A DNA stretch of 46,131 nt from Deinococcus aquiradiocola (GCF_014646915.1 NZ_BMOE01000019.1:1-46131); one strand, 5' to 3'; shown: positions 22,729 through 38,232, counted from the first letter of the stretch. Notes: generated by a model from the sequence alone, not told the origin. Made by a program: numbers and translations.

Positions 22729-22954
22729 TACGGTTTTGAGCTGAACTTGTAGAGTTCAGCCGAGCGACAAGGGCACCAACAGGTACGGTGTTGAGGAGAT
22801 GGAAGCGGGCAAGCGTCCTCTCCTGCGGAGCTGTCCCAGTCATGGGCGCTGTGTTGCCCAAGAAGCGGGCAGGCGTCCTGTAGGGCGTCCGTTCTGCCCA
22901 AGAAGGGATGTCGGTGCTGTTCCCGGCATCCCTGGAATCGGATCAACACCGTAT
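22728..22954 (+). repeat. Family 1 interspersed repeat, copy D (227 bp, with internal insert modules)
   Basis: Ends are ATACGGTTTTGA and TCAACACCGTAT. The hairpin stem GCTGAACT/AGTTCAGC is intact with loop TGTAG. The insert after GAGATGGA again contains a unit of about 60 bp (AGCGGGCAAGCGTCCT to GTTGCCCAAGA) and a second, shorter unit (AGCGGGCAGGCGTCCT to TTCTGCCCAAGA). The first unit is nearly identical to that in copy C; the second has lost about 35 bp relative to C. Confidence 0.88.
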
Positions 22955-22974
22955 GACCCGGCACGGATAGGGAA

Positions 22975-23011
22975 GCGTGCGCCGTCCCGCCGGGTGGGGG
23001 AGGGCGCACGC
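22975..23011 (-). terminator. Hairpin after the polyol operon
   Basis: GCGTGCGCC (22975-22983) pairs with GGCGCACGC (23003-23011), 13 nt past the kinase stop. On the minus strand it is followed by TTCCCTATCC, a weak pyrimidine tail. It is the likely end of the operon transcript. Confidence 0.55.
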
Positions 23012-23023
23012 CTGTGCCGGGGA

Positions 23024-24506
23024 TCAGTGCTGGCGGGCGGCGAGCCGATGGACGGTGTCCCGCGTGGCGGTGTACAGCTGCAGGTAGTCGCGGTACAGCT
23101 CGTCGTACAGCGGGCGGTGCTGTGCGTCCGGGGTGACGGTCCGGCCGGACTTCACCCAGTCCTGCAGGTCTGCGGGCGTCAGGAGGCCCGCCACGCGTCC
23201 GGCGAGGAAGGCGTTGCCGTAGCTCGCGCCGATGGTGGTGGCGGGCACCTGTTGCGGCACGCCGCTGATGTCCGTCACGATCTGCAGCCACGTGTCGCTC
23301 TGCGCGCCGCCGCCGACCGCGACGACGCGCCGCACGTCCGCGCCGAGCTGCGCGAAGGTGTCCAGCACGTGCCGCACGCCGAACCCCACCCCTTCGAGCG
23401 CGGCGCGGAACAGGTCGGGCCGCGTGTGCGACAGCGTGAGGCCCGCGATCACGCCGCGCGCCTGCGGGTCGTAGATGGGGGTGCGTTCACCGCTCAGGTA
23501 CGGCAGCATCAGCAGGCCGCGCGCGCCGGGCGGCACGTCTCTGGCCTGCGTGAACAGCGTGTCGTACGTCTGTCCGTCCGTGAGCGTGTCGCGGAACCAC
23601 TGCGTGAGGCTGCCGGTGGTGCTCATGCCGCCCGCGAGGTTCACCTGCCCGGCGAACGCGCCGCCCACCGTCCAGAGCGTCCGGGCGGGCGTGGGCGCGT
23701 CCTGCACGAGGATGAAGAAGGTGGTGCTGCCGTACATGATCATCAGGTCGCCGGGCCGGGCGACGTTCACGCTGACGGCCTCGCTGAGCGCGTCGACGGC
23801 GCCCGCACCGACGGGCGTGCCGGGCTTCAGGCCGGTCAGGGCGGCCGCTTCCGGCGTGACGTGCCCGGCCCGTTCGTCACTCCACGCGGTGCGGGGCAGC
23901 AGCCGGACGGGGCCGACGTGCGCCTCGTAGCGCGCGTCCCAGTCGCCGGTGGCGGGATCGTACAGCGGCATGTAGTGGCTCGCCTCGTGGCGGTTCATGA
24001 CGTGCTGTCCCGTCAGGCGGTACACGAGGTAACTGCTGGCGGTGGTGAGGGTGCGGGTGCGTGCCCACACGTCCGGTTCCTGCTCGCGCAGCCAGCGGAT
24101 TTTCGGGCCGACCGCCTGACTGCTGAGCGTCATGCCGCTGAACGCGAGCAGGTCCTCGGGCGGAATCTCGCGTTCCAGGGCCGTGATCTGCCGGGTGGCG
24201 CGCGTATCCAGGCCGTACAGGATGCCGGGCCGCAGGGGGCGGCCATCCGCGTCCAGCGGCAGCAGGCACGGGCCGATGGCGCTCACGGCGACGCCCGCCA
24301 CGCGTTCGGCCGCGCCCTGCAGCAGTTCCCTGCAGAGCGTCACCACGTCCGCCCACCACACCGTGTCCGCGTCCTGCTCGTACTGGCCGGGGTGCGGGTT
24401 GCTGACGCCGTGCGGGACGACGTGCGTGCGGACCACCTCGCCCGTCAGGGTGGTCAGGACGCCCTTGCTGCTGGCCGTGCCGACGTCCAGGCCGAGCAGC
24501 AGGGCG

Positions 24507-24517
<11 letters not shown>
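23024..24517 (-). CDS. FGGY-family carbohydrate kinase (xylulokinase-like)
   Basis: This ATP-dependent sugar kinase would phosphorylate the ketose produced by the dehydrogenases in the same operon. The 497-aa product starts with the FGGY/ASKHA phosphate-1 motif LLGLDVGTASSKGVL. It has SYLVYRLTGQHVM and VGAGAVDALSEAV in the middle, and the adenosine motif VVAVGGGAQSDTWLQIVTDISG. Length fits xylulokinase and related kinases. Its start overlaps the upstream dehydrogenase stop by 11 nt. D-xylulose or ribulose is the most plausible substrate; fructose or another ketose cannot be excluded. Confidence 0.88.
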
Positions 24518-26314
<1,797 letters not shown>

Positions 26315-26330
26315 GCTTGCGTCTCCTTCG

Positions 26331-26363
26331 GGAGGGCCGCCGGACGGCGCGTCCGGCCCCTCC
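26331..26363 (-). other. Hairpin in the gap between two operon genes
   Basis: GCCGGACG (26339-26346) pairs with CGTCCGGC (26350-26357), with further imperfect flanking GGAGGG/CCCTCC pairing. It lies between the stop of the upstream dehydrogenase (26406) and the SDR start, with no T-run. A transcript-stabilising or attenuating role is inference. Confidence 0.35.
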
Positions 26364-26405
26364 GGGGTGAATGCGGATGGGGGCGTGCAGCGGGCCGTGC
26401 CTGCC

Positions 26406-27446
26406 TCACAGACCCGGCACGATCAGGACCTTCTGCGCGCCCTGGAAGCCGGGGTTGGCTTTCATGTCGAGCGCGTCCGGCACGCCCGAGAGCGGCAGGC
26501 GGTGCGTGATGAGCGGCTCGACGCGCACGCGGCCCGCGCGCAGCCAGTCGAGGGCGAGCGGCACGGTCGCGTTCAGCGCGAAGGACCCGAGGACCGTCAG
26601 GTCCCGCTGGAACAGGTCGTAGGGGCGCAGCTGCACGTGCGCGTCCTCCGGAGCCACGCCGAACACCAGCACCTGCCCGCCCACGGCCGTCAGGGCGGGC
26701 AGGCCCTGAACCACGGCGGGCACGCCGGTCGCTTCGGCCGTCACGTCGAAGCCGTGGGGGTTCGCGTCCAGCAGTTCGCTGCGCAGGTCCGCGTGCGGCG
26801 TGAAGGTGCGGGACGCGCCGAGTTCCCGCGCGAGCCGCAGGCGGTCCTCGACCGGGTCCACCACCGTGACGCCCGCGCAGCCGCTCGCGAGGAGGCCCTG
26901 CATGAGCAGCAGCCCGATCGCGCCCGCCCCGAACACCACGGCGCTCGCGCCGATCTCGGGCCGCAGGCGCCGCATGCCCCACGCGACGCAGCCGAGCGGT
27001 TCCGCGAACGCCGCCTGGTCCGGCGTGAGCCCGGAGGCCGGGTACACGCTCACGGCAGGCGCCACCACGTACTCCGCGAAGCCGCCCGGCAGGTTCACGC
27101 CGAGCGCCGTGTGGTGCTCGCAGTGCTGGAACTGCCCGCGCTGGCAGTAGTGGCACTGCCCGCACCACAGGTTCGGGTCGAGCGCCACGAGGTCCCCCTC
27201 GCGCAGGTTCAGCACGCCGGGACCGACCTCGTCCACGAAGCCGCTGATCTCGTGCCCGGCCGTCAGCGGGAACCGCGCGCCGAAATGCCCGTCCAGCAGG
27301 TGCAGGTCCGTGCCGCACACGCCCGTCGCGTGCACCCGGATGCGCACCTCGCCCGGCCCGGCGTGCGGTTCCGGCAGCTCCCGCAATTCCACCTGCCGGG
27401 GCGCGGTGATGACGGCGGCCCGCATGGTGCGCGCCGGGGCCGTCAT
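26406..27446 (-). CDS. Zinc-dependent alcohol dehydrogenase (second MDR polyol dehydrogenase)
   Basis: The 346-aa medium-chain dehydrogenase has GVCGTDLHLLDGHFG and AGHEISG for the catalytic zinc, CGQCHYCQRGQFQHC for the structural zinc and VFGAGAIGLLL for NAD(P). It differs clearly from the other zinc dehydrogenase in the operon, so two polyols or two steps are probably served. Its ATG at 27446 overlaps the upstream permease stop as ATGA; an in-frame ATG at 27425 is a less coupled alternative. Confidence 0.9.
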   Translation of the reverse strand: MTAPARTMRAAVITAPRQVELRELPEPHAGPGEVRIRVHATGVCGTDLHLLDGHFGARFPLTAGHEISGFVDEVGPGVLNLREGDLVALDPNLWCGQCHYCQRGQFQHCEHHTALGVNLPGGFAEYVVAPAVSVYPASGLTPDQAAFAEPLGCVAWGMRRLRPEIGASAVVFGAGAIGLLLMQGLLASGCAGVTVVDPVEDRLRLARELGASRTFTPHADLRSELLDANPHGFDVTAEATGVPAVVQGLPALTAVGGQVLVFGVAPEDAHVQLRPYDLFQRDLTVLGSFALNATVPLALDWLRAGRVRVEPLITHRLPLSGVPDALDMKANPGFQGAQKVLIVPGL

Positions 27447-28303
27447 TTGACTGCCCCGAAGCTCAGGCCGCGCACCAGCTGACGCTGCGCCACCCACCCG
27501 AACAGCATGACCGGGAAGACCGTCAGCACGGCCGCCGCGCTCATCTGCGCCCAGAACAGCCCCTCGGAGGTCTTGAATGACCCGATGAACACGCTGAGCG
27601 GCGCGGCGTTCGCGGACGTGAGGTTCAGCGCGAAGAACACCTCGTTCCACGCGAAGATGATCGCCAGGAGCGCCGTGGCACTGATGCCCGGCAGGCTGAG
27701 CGGCAACGCGATCCCGAAGAACTCCTGCGCGACCGTCGCGCCGTCCACCTTCGCGGCCTCGTAGATCGCGAAGGGAATCTCGGTCATGTAGCTGTGCATC
27801 ATCCACACCACCAGCGGCAGGTTCATGGTGGTGTACATGATCACCAGGCCCGGCAGGGTGTCGAGCAGGTGCAGGTTCCGGAAGATCAGGAACAGCGGCA
27901 CGATCACGCCCACCGCAGGCATGAACTTCGTGCTGAGCATCCACGTCAGCACGCTCCGCGACCGCCGTGTGGGGTACACGGCCAGCGCGAACGCGGCAGG
28001 CAGGCCCAGCACGAACGCGAGCAGCGTGCTGCCGAGCGCCGCGACCAGCGAGTGCGCCAGCGCCGGGAAGTACGTGACGAGCGCCGTCCGGAAGTTGTCC
28101 AGGATGGGCGTGAACGTGAACACCGGCGGCGTCGCGAAGGCCTGCGCCTCCGTCTTGAAGGCCGCGAGCAGCATCCACAGGATCGGGAAGAAGAACACGA
28201 ACGCGAGCAGGTACGTCAGGACGGTCAGCAGACCGCCCTGCAGCCTGCGGCCCGCGCGGCCCGGCGTGCCGGACGAGGAGGTGGGGGAGGGGAGAGCCGT
28301 CAT
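27443..28303 (-). CDS. ABC transporter permease, polyol/sugar type (MalG/SmoG-like)
   Basis: The 286-aa inner-membrane permease has about six helices. The first is at about 24-46 after a soluble Ser/Pro/Gly N-terminus. The EAA loop that contacts the ATPase reads YEAAKVDGATVAQEFFGIALPLSLPG. It pairs with the upstream permease. The ATG overlaps that gene's stop as ATGA, and the stop overlaps the next dehydrogenase, so translation is coupled on both sides. Confidence 0.93.
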   Translation of the reverse strand: MTALPSPTSSSGTPGRAGRRLQGGLLTVLTYLLAFVFFFPILWMLLAAFKTEAQAFATPPVFTFTPILDNFRTALVTYFPALAHSLVAALGSTLLAFVLGLPAAFALAVYPTRRSRSVLTWMLSTKFMPAVGVIVPLFLIFRNLHLLDTLPGLVIMYTTMNLPLVVWMMHSYMTEIPFAIYEAAKVDGATVAQEFFGIALPLSLPGISATALLAIIFAWNEVFFALNLTSANAAPLSVFIGSFKTSEGLFWAQMSAAAVLTVFPVMLFGWVAQRQLVRGLSFGAVK

Positions 28304-29223
28304 GCGTGACCTCCGGTGCTGACGTTGCGGCTGATGAGGCGCAGCATGAAGACCGCGAGGACGTTCGTGAGCACCACCGCGATCACGCCCGCCGCGCTCG
28401 CCACGCCGATGTTGTACTCCGCGAACGCCTTCTGGTAGATGAAGTACGGCAGGTTCGTGGTGGCCACGCCCGGCCCGCCGGACGTGCTGGCGTAGATCTC
28501 GCCGTACACCTGCAGCACACTGATGGTTTCGAGCAGCACGACCACTTCCAGTGCCTGCGTCCAGTGCGGCAGCACGATGTGCCGGAACTCCTGCCAGGGG
28601 TTCGCGCCGTCCAGCCGCGCCGCCTCGATCTGGTCGTCCGGCAGGCTCTGCAGGCCCGTCAGCAGGATCAGCATCGCGAAGGGCGTCCACTCCCAGCTGA
28701 CCATCGCGATGATGCTCCCCATCGGGTGCTGCGCCAGCCAGTCGACCGGCACGCCGCCCAGCTGCGTGACGAGCCAGCTGAGGAACCCGAACACCGGGTT
28801 GAGCAGCATGTTCTTCCACACGACGGCCGTCACGACCGGCATCACCAGGAAGGAACTGATGAGCACCGTCCGCACGAGTGCCCGCCCGAAGAACGGCCGG
28901 TTGAGCAGCATGGCGAGCGCGCCGCCCAGCACCAGCGTGATGACGAGCGTGCCGAGCGTCAGCGTCAGGGTGTTCAGGATCACCCGGAAGTTCTGCGGGT
29001 CGCTGAGCAGCCCGACGTAGTTGTCGAGGCCCACGAAGGGATGGTCGCCCGGAATGGTGAGGTTGTAGTTCAGGAAGCTGTAGTACACGGTCACGAAGAA
29101 CGGCACCTGCGTCGTCAGGATCAGGTACAGCAGGGCGGGCCAGATCAGGGCCGCCGGCGTGACCCGGAATCCGCCCTGGCGGGGCGGACTGCTGGCAGTC
29201 ATCGTCTGGGCTTGAGCGGTCAT
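28300..29223 (-). CDS. ABC transporter permease, polyol/sugar type (MalF/SmoF-like)
   Basis: The 307-aa permease has about six membrane helices. The first, at about 22-44 (AALIWPALLYLILTTQVPFFVT), follows a short polar N-terminus. The EAA loop is IEAARLDGANPWQEFRHIVLPHW. It forms the heterodimeric pore with the downstream permease. The binding protein gene lies 198 nt upstream across a stable hairpin. Confidence 0.93.
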   Translation of the reverse strand: MTAQAQTMTASSPPRQGGFRVTPAALIWPALLYLILTTQVPFFVTVYYSFLNYNLTIPGDHPFVGLDNYVGLLSDPQNFRVILNTLTLTLGTLVITLVLGGALAMLLNRPFFGRALVRTVLISSFLVMPVVTAVVWKNMLLNPVFGFLSWLVTQLGGVPVDWLAQHPMGSIIAMVSWEWTPFAMLILLTGLQSLPDDQIEAARLDGANPWQEFRHIVLPHWTQALEVVVLLETISVLQVYGEIYASTSGGPGVATTNLPYFIYQKAFAEYNIGVASAAGVIAVVLTNVLAVFMLRLISRNVSTGGHA

Positions 29224-29378
29224 GGAGTCTCCTTCGGTGGGGCCGGGGGAACTGGCCGGGCGGGAACGGAACGCCGTCAGCTGCCGGCCGTGAGCGGACG
29301 CTCAGAGCGGGTGAGCTGACGGCGGGCGAACGCGGACGGACGGGGGGGAGTGCGGACGGACCTTCAGTTCAGCGGGAC

Positions 29379-29414
29379 GTGCGGGCGCGGCAGGGCCTGC
29401 CCGGACGCCCGCAC
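29379..29414 (-). terminator. Stable nested hairpin after the binding-protein gene
   Basis: GTGCGGGCG (29379-29387) pairs with CGCCCGCAC (29406-29414), with an inner GGCAG/CTGCC stem. It lies directly after the binding-protein stop and before the permeases. In ABC operons such hairpins commonly protect the binding-protein mRNA and reduce read-through, giving excess binding protein; that role is inferred here. Confidence 0.5.
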
Positions 29415-29421
29415 GCCTGGG

Positions 29422-30768
<1,347 letters not shown>

Positions 30769-30899
30769 GGGTCCTCCTGGGACGAAGGGGCCGCGTGGCG
30801 GCGCGAATCGGCGGGTCGGGGGGCGGCGGCACGGGAACGCGCACCCTGCTGACAGCGCAGCAGGTGAGCAGCACAGCACTGTTGGTGCTCTGCATTAGG

Positions 30900-30919
30900 T
30901 AATGGACACGTGTCCATTA
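30900..30919. promoter_or_regulatory. Perfect 20-bp palindromic operator, probable LacI-family site
   Basis: TAATGGACACGTGTCCATTA is a perfect palindrome with a central CG, the layout of LacI/PurR-type operators. It lies 132 nt upstream of the binding-protein start and 235 nt before the lacI-type gene, so it most likely controls the catabolic operon. The exact -35 and -10 boxes of the operon promoter around it are not clear to me. Confidence 0.85.
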
Positions 30920-30956
30920 GTGAACCACACCAGCCCTCCCGTGTCTAGTCCCTCCC

Positions 30957-31089
30957 ACAGCTTCCGATTGAATCCCGCGGTGTGTGCGGGTTCAATCCGA
31001 GTGGAACGAGAAGGAACCCCACGCGTTCCGGGAGATGGACGGACAGGCGGTGCAGTCCCGACGGTCCGGGAATTGAACGGAAGGTGTAT
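30957..31089 (+). repeat. Family 2 interspersed repeat, copy 2 (about 133 bp)
   Basis: It shares the block order of copy 1: CTTCCGATTGAATCCC, CGCGGTGTGTGCGGG, GAGAAGGAAC, GTTCCGGGAGATGGACGGACAGGCGG and CCCGACGGTCCGGGAATTGAACGG. The outer ends pair imperfectly; the left end looks slightly eroded. It lies between the operator and the regulator's promoter. Confidence 0.85.
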
Positions 31090-31141
31090 CACACGCCAGG
31101 CAGGGCAGACCCCACCCCCGGAACCCCACCCCGCAGCGCGC

Positions 31142-31147
31142 TACACT
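31142..31147 (+). promoter_or_regulatory. -10 box of leaderless lacI-type gene promoter (TACACT)
   Basis: TACACT lies 7 nt before the GTG start at 31155. Confidence 0.6.
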
Positions 31148-31154
31148 GCCACCC

Positions 31155-32183
31155 GTGACGAGCATCACCGATGTGGCCCGACTGGCAGGCGTCTCCGCCA
31201 CCACCGCCAAACGCGCCCTCAAGGAACCGGACAAACTCCACCCGGACACGCTCCGCCGCGTCCAGGACGCCATCCAGTCCCTGCACTACGAACCCGACCT
31301 GCGCGCCGGCGCCCTCCGCGGCGGCCAGAGCCGCACCGTCGGCCTCGTCATCGGCTCGATCCTCGAACCCTTCTTCGCGCAGCTCGCCCGTACCCTCGCA
31401 AGGGAACTCCGCCGCGGCGGCTACAACCTCCTCATCAGCGAGAACGAGTACCAGTCCGAAACCGAACTCGAAGAACTCAGACTCCTGTACGGCCAGCGCA
31501 TCGAAGCGCTCATCCTCAGGCCCGGCTACGGCGACCACAGCCGCGAGTACCTCGAACGCCTCCACTCGCGCGGCGTCACCATCCTCCAGATCGACTACGC
31601 CCCGCCCGGCAGTCCCTACAGCAGCGTCCAGCTCGACAACGCCGCCGCCACCCGCGAGGGCGTCCGCTACCTCGCCGGACTCGGCCATACCCGCATCGCC
31701 ATCACCGGCCAGTACGACCCCCTCCTGCACCCCGAACAGCGCTCCCAGACCTTCCCGCACGCCATGCAGGAAGCGGGCCTCACCGTCCGCCCCGAGTACC
31801 AGCGCGTCATGTTCCTCACCGAGGACAACGCCTACCGTTACACCCTCGACGTCATGCGCCTCCCCGAACCGCCCACCGCGCTCTTCGCCCTCACCGGCTC
31901 CAGCGCCGCCGGCGTGTACCGCGCCCTGCGCGAACTCGGGCTGCGCGTCCCGCACGACGTGTCGCTCCTCAGCTTCGACAACTACTCCTGGACGGGCCTC
32001 GTGGACCCGCCCATCGACGTGCTCGAACAGCCGGTCGAGGACATGGCCCGCGCCGCTGCCCGCACCGTCCTCGACGCGCTCGCCGGACACGCCACCCAGC
32101 CCGTCCGGCAGCTGTTCCCCGCCCGCCTCGTCGTGCGCGGCAGCTGCGCCCCACCCCGCGACCGCACCCGCCCCACCCCCTGA
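31155..32183 (+). CDS. LacI-family transcriptional regulator of the polyol operon
   Basis: The 342-aa product has a LacI helix-turn-helix at the N-terminus (TDVARLAGVSATTAKRAL) and the hinge YEPDLRAGALRG. A periplasmic-binding-protein-like sensor domain follows (RTVGLVIGSILEPFFAQL; later FALTGSSAAGVYRAL and VSLLSFDNYSWT). The recognition helix reads TTAKRAL where most relatives have TVSRVL. It is divergent from the operon and is its likely repressor, relieved by a polyol or derived sugar. The GTG start is fixed by the -10 box; the C-terminal ten residues are Pro/Arg-rich. Confidence 0.93.
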   Translation: MTSITDVARLAGVSATTAKRALKEPDKLHPDTLRRVQDAIQSLHYEPDLRAGALRGGQSRTVGLVIGSILEPFFAQLARTLARELRRGGYNLLISENEYQSETELEELRLLYGQRIEALILRPGYGDHSREYLERLHSRGVTILQIDYAPPGSPYSSVQLDNAAATREGVRYLAGLGHTRIAITGQYDPLLHPEQRSQTFPHAMQEAGLTVRPEYQRVMFLTEDNAYRYTLDVMRLPEPPTALFALTGSSAAGVYRALRELGLRVPHDVSLLSFDNYSWTGLVDPPIDVLEQPVEDMARAAARTVLDALAGHATQPVRQLFPARLVVRGSCAPPRDRTRPTP

Positions 32184-32233
32184 ACCAGACTTCGGCCAGA
32201 GGATCCTGCCAGACCGCCCGCACGGCCCCCGGA

Positions 32234-33484
32234 TCAGCGCTGCAGCCGCAGCACCGCCAGCGTCCCCCCGCCCGGCGCGCCCAGCAGCTCCAGCTGCGCC
32301 CCGTGCGCGTCCGCCAGCCGCCGCGCGACCGTCAACCCCAGACCCTCACCCGGACGACCCTGCCCACGCCCCCGCTCACGCGGACGGAACAGCCGCTCCA
32401 CCTCCCCCGGATCGATCCCCTCCCCCTCGTCCTGCACCTGCACCTCCACCCACCCGTCACCCGGCACGCACCGCAACGTGACCGGCCCGGACGAGTACCG
32501 CAGCGCGTTCTCGTGCAGGTTCTCGATCACCTGCCGCAACCGGCGCGGGTCCGCGCTCACCTGCACCTCCTCCGCCGGCACCTCCACGTGCGTCCTCGGC
32601 CCCGCGAACGACAACAGCAGCGCCCCCACGCACACCGCCTCCCACTCCAGCTCCACCTTCGAGTACATCGCGTCCAGCCGCTGCAGGTCCGCCCGACTCG
32701 CCACCTGCAGCGCGTTCTCCTCCACCACCCGCAGCAACCTCAGGCGCTCCTCCGCCGACGCCTCCGGCAGCAGATCCGCCGCGATCAGCAGCGCCTGCAA
32801 CGGCCGCCGCAACTCGTGCGACGCGAGCGACAGCAGCTCCTGCTGCCCGTCGAACGCCGACTTCTGCTGCCGCCACAACCGCAACGCCCGCAAAATCAGC
32901 ACCGCACTCAGCACCCCGCTCAGCAGGGCCGCAAAGAGCAGCACAGCCCTCAGCCGGACGAGTTGAGCGGCGTGCGCTGCCTGAATGACGTGAATCCAGT
33001 CGTGCGACTGCGTGTTCAGGTACGCCGCCTCGTTGAGTGTCGCGCGGAGGAACTGATGCCGCCTGCTGGCGTCCGCCGCATTCAGCGCCTGCCGAAACAG
33101 TCGGAGGACGGTCGCCAGGCGCGCGTCTCCTTCCGCCTCCACTTCCCGCAGGTCCGGGAACTCTGCTGCGTTCTCCAGGCTGGAGAGGGCCTGATCCCCC
33201 AGGCGCTGCAGTTTGGCGGGCGGCGTTGCGGAGTCCAGATCGGCGAGCGTGTACGCCACGATCTTGTTGATGAGGCCCTGGTACGAGAAACCCGTCCATG
33301 AGACGTTCGGGTCGGTCAGCACACGCAGGATCGGCGTAAACCCACTCATGAGCAGCAGGACAGTCAGCACGAGAGGGATGAAGGCAATCAGCGGGTCTGG
33401 CGGATTCCGCCACTTTGAAACCGATTCACGTACGACCTCTCCGGCCCGAAGACGCGTTCCGGGTCCGGCGGCTCGACCGCTCAT
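32234..33484 (-). CDS. Sensor histidine kinase
   Basis: The 416-aa membrane kinase has one helix near residues 33-48, an extracytoplasmic domain of about 130 residues without a recognised fold, and a second helix near 178-200. The HisKA domain follows with His223 in LASHELRRPLQ. The HATPase domain shows the N box ENLHENALRYS, the G1 box DEGEGID and GEGLGLTVARRLADAHG. The ATG at 33484 overlaps the upstream gene as ATGA. No response regulator lies nearby, so its partner is elsewhere. Confidence 0.92.
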   Translation of the reverse strand: MSGRAAGPGTRLRAGEVVRESVSKWRNPPDPLIAFIPLVLTVLLLMSGFTPILRVLTDPNVSWTGFSYQGLINKIVAYTLADLDSATPPAKLQRLGDQALSSLENAAEFPDLREVEAEGDARLATVLRLFRQALNAADASRRHQFLRATLNEAAYLNTQSHDWIHVIQAAHAAQLVRLRAVLLFAALLSGVLSAVLILRALRLWRQQKSAFDGQQELLSLASHELRRPLQALLIAADLLPEASAEERLRLLRVVEENALQVASRADLQRLDAMYSKVELEWEAVCVGALLLSFAGPRTHVEVPAEEVQVSADPRRLRQVIENLHENALRYSSGPVTLRCVPGDGWVEVQVQDEGEGIDPGEVERLFRPRERGRGQGRPGEGLGLTVARRLADAHGAQLELLGAPGGGTLAVLRLQR

Positions 33485-34059
33485 GGCGCGGTTTTCATGG
33501 ACCTCGAAAACCAGACCCATTGCGCGTAAATCTGTTTGAGTTCAGGATGGTCACCGTTCGGCAGTACCACCATCAGTGGCCCCTTGTGCGCCGTGCTGAT
33601 CTCGTGCCCGTCCTCCTCGTATGCCAGCATCGTCGGGTACGGCATGTACATGCCTTTCGGTACCGTGGAGGCGAAGTCGTCGTCCGCGATTATCCTCAGG
33701 TCCTGGCCGTTCAGTCCGGCGCGGTCCGCGAGGTCGCGCAGGGGCACGCCGGTGTACTCGAAGGTGCGCTTCAGCTGCGGCTGGGTGGCGGTGTAGCGTA
33801 CGGCGGGCATGGCGCGCAGCTGCGCCATCGTGAAGCGCTGGGTGCCGCTGGGGCCGGTGATCTCGAAGGCGGTCTCTTCACCCGTGGCGGGGGGGGGCGC
33901 CGTGAGCTGGCCGTGCAGGTACTGGAATTCGGGGGTGGCCGGCGTCTGTCCTTTCCACCAGAGGGCGCCACCGATGGCGCTGGCGGCCACGGCAGCGGCG
34001 ATCAGCAGCGGCAGGGGTCGGGAGCGGCGGGTGGTGGGGCCATGGTTGTCGGGGAACAC
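33481..34059 (-). CDS. Membrane-anchored molybdopterin-binding (sulfite oxidase fold)-like protein without cysteine
   Basis: The product has one N-terminal helix (LLIAAAVAASAIGGALWW) and then a domain resembling the oxidoreductase molybdopterin-binding fold: FEITGPSGTQRFTMAQLRAMP, FEYTGVPLRDLADRAG, ADDDFASTVPKGM, HKGPLMVVLPNGDHPELKQIYAQWVWF. The whole protein contains no cysteine, so the molybdenum ligand of true enzymes is missing. It is translationally coupled to the histidine kinase and probably has a sensory role. I chose the GTG at 34059, 5 nt after TAAACT; a GTG at 34077 would add six residues. Confidence 0.75.
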   Translation of the reverse strand: MFPDNHGPTTRRSRPLPLLIAAAVAASAIGGALWWKGQTPATPEFQYLHGQLTAPPPATGEETAFEITGPSGTQRFTMAQLRAMPAVRYTATQPQLKRTFEYTGVPLRDLADRAGLNGQDLRIIADDDFASTVPKGMYMPYPTMLAYEEDGHEISTAHKGPLMVVLPNGDHPELKQIYAQWVWFSRSMKTAP

Positions 34060-34064
34060 GCCAG

Positions 34065-34070
34065 AGTTTA
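34065..34070 (-). promoter_or_regulatory. Possible -10 box (TAAACT) before the SUOX-like gene
   Basis: On the minus strand TAAACT stands 5 nt before the GTG at 34059. If used, the SUOX-like gene and kinase can be transcribed independently of the oxidoreductase upstream. Confidence 0.4.
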
Positions 34071-34110
34071 GCGTCACGTGAAGGTTGCATCAATGAGAAT
34101 GTGCGTTCCT

Positions 34111-36165
<2,055 letters not shown>

Positions 36166-36171
36166 GCGGTC

Positions 36172-36177
36172 AGTGTA
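36172..36177 (-). promoter_or_regulatory. -10 box of leaderless molybdopterin oxidoreductase promoter (TACACT)
   Basis: On the minus strand TACACT is followed by GACCGC and the ATG at 36165. Confidence 0.6.
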
Positions 36178-36315
36178 GGGTGCCGCGCCGCACGCCGGGC
36201 CAACCGTGCCACAAACACCAGCCGCGCCACGAACGCCAGCCGCGCACCCGATGGACGCGCCCCGCGCCGGAAGGACCGGAACGGGGCGGGGGAGGGGAGG
36301 CCGGACGGCCCGGCG

Positions 36316-38121
<1,806 letters not shown>

Positions 38122-38128
38122 GCCCTGC

Positions 38129-38134
38129 AGTCTA
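38129..38134 (-). promoter_or_regulatory. -10 box of leaderless lepA promoter (TAGACT)
   Basis: TAGACT on the minus strand lies 7 nt before the GTG start at 38121. Confidence 0.55.
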
Positions 38135-38232
38135 ACGGTCGGGGCGGGCACAGAATAGGAGCGTGTGCGGCCCGGTGGGGGTGAGGCACTTCGTGGCCTG
38201 CGCCGCACTGTGAGACGGTCCCGGTCTTCACA

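Larger units (their letters stand above)
30769..31154. other. Divergent control region between the polyol operon and its LacI-type regulator
   Basis: These 386 nt contain the binding-protein ribosome site (30770-30779), the 20-bp palindrome at 30900-30919, a family 2 repeat at 30957-31089 and the regulator's -10 box at 31142-31147. No further gene is evident. Confidence 0.7.

Noticed and set aside
18606..22954. Repeats as a CRISPR array
   Set aside because: Copies are kilobases apart, 127-265 bp long, with terminal inverted repeats and no regular spacers or cas genes.
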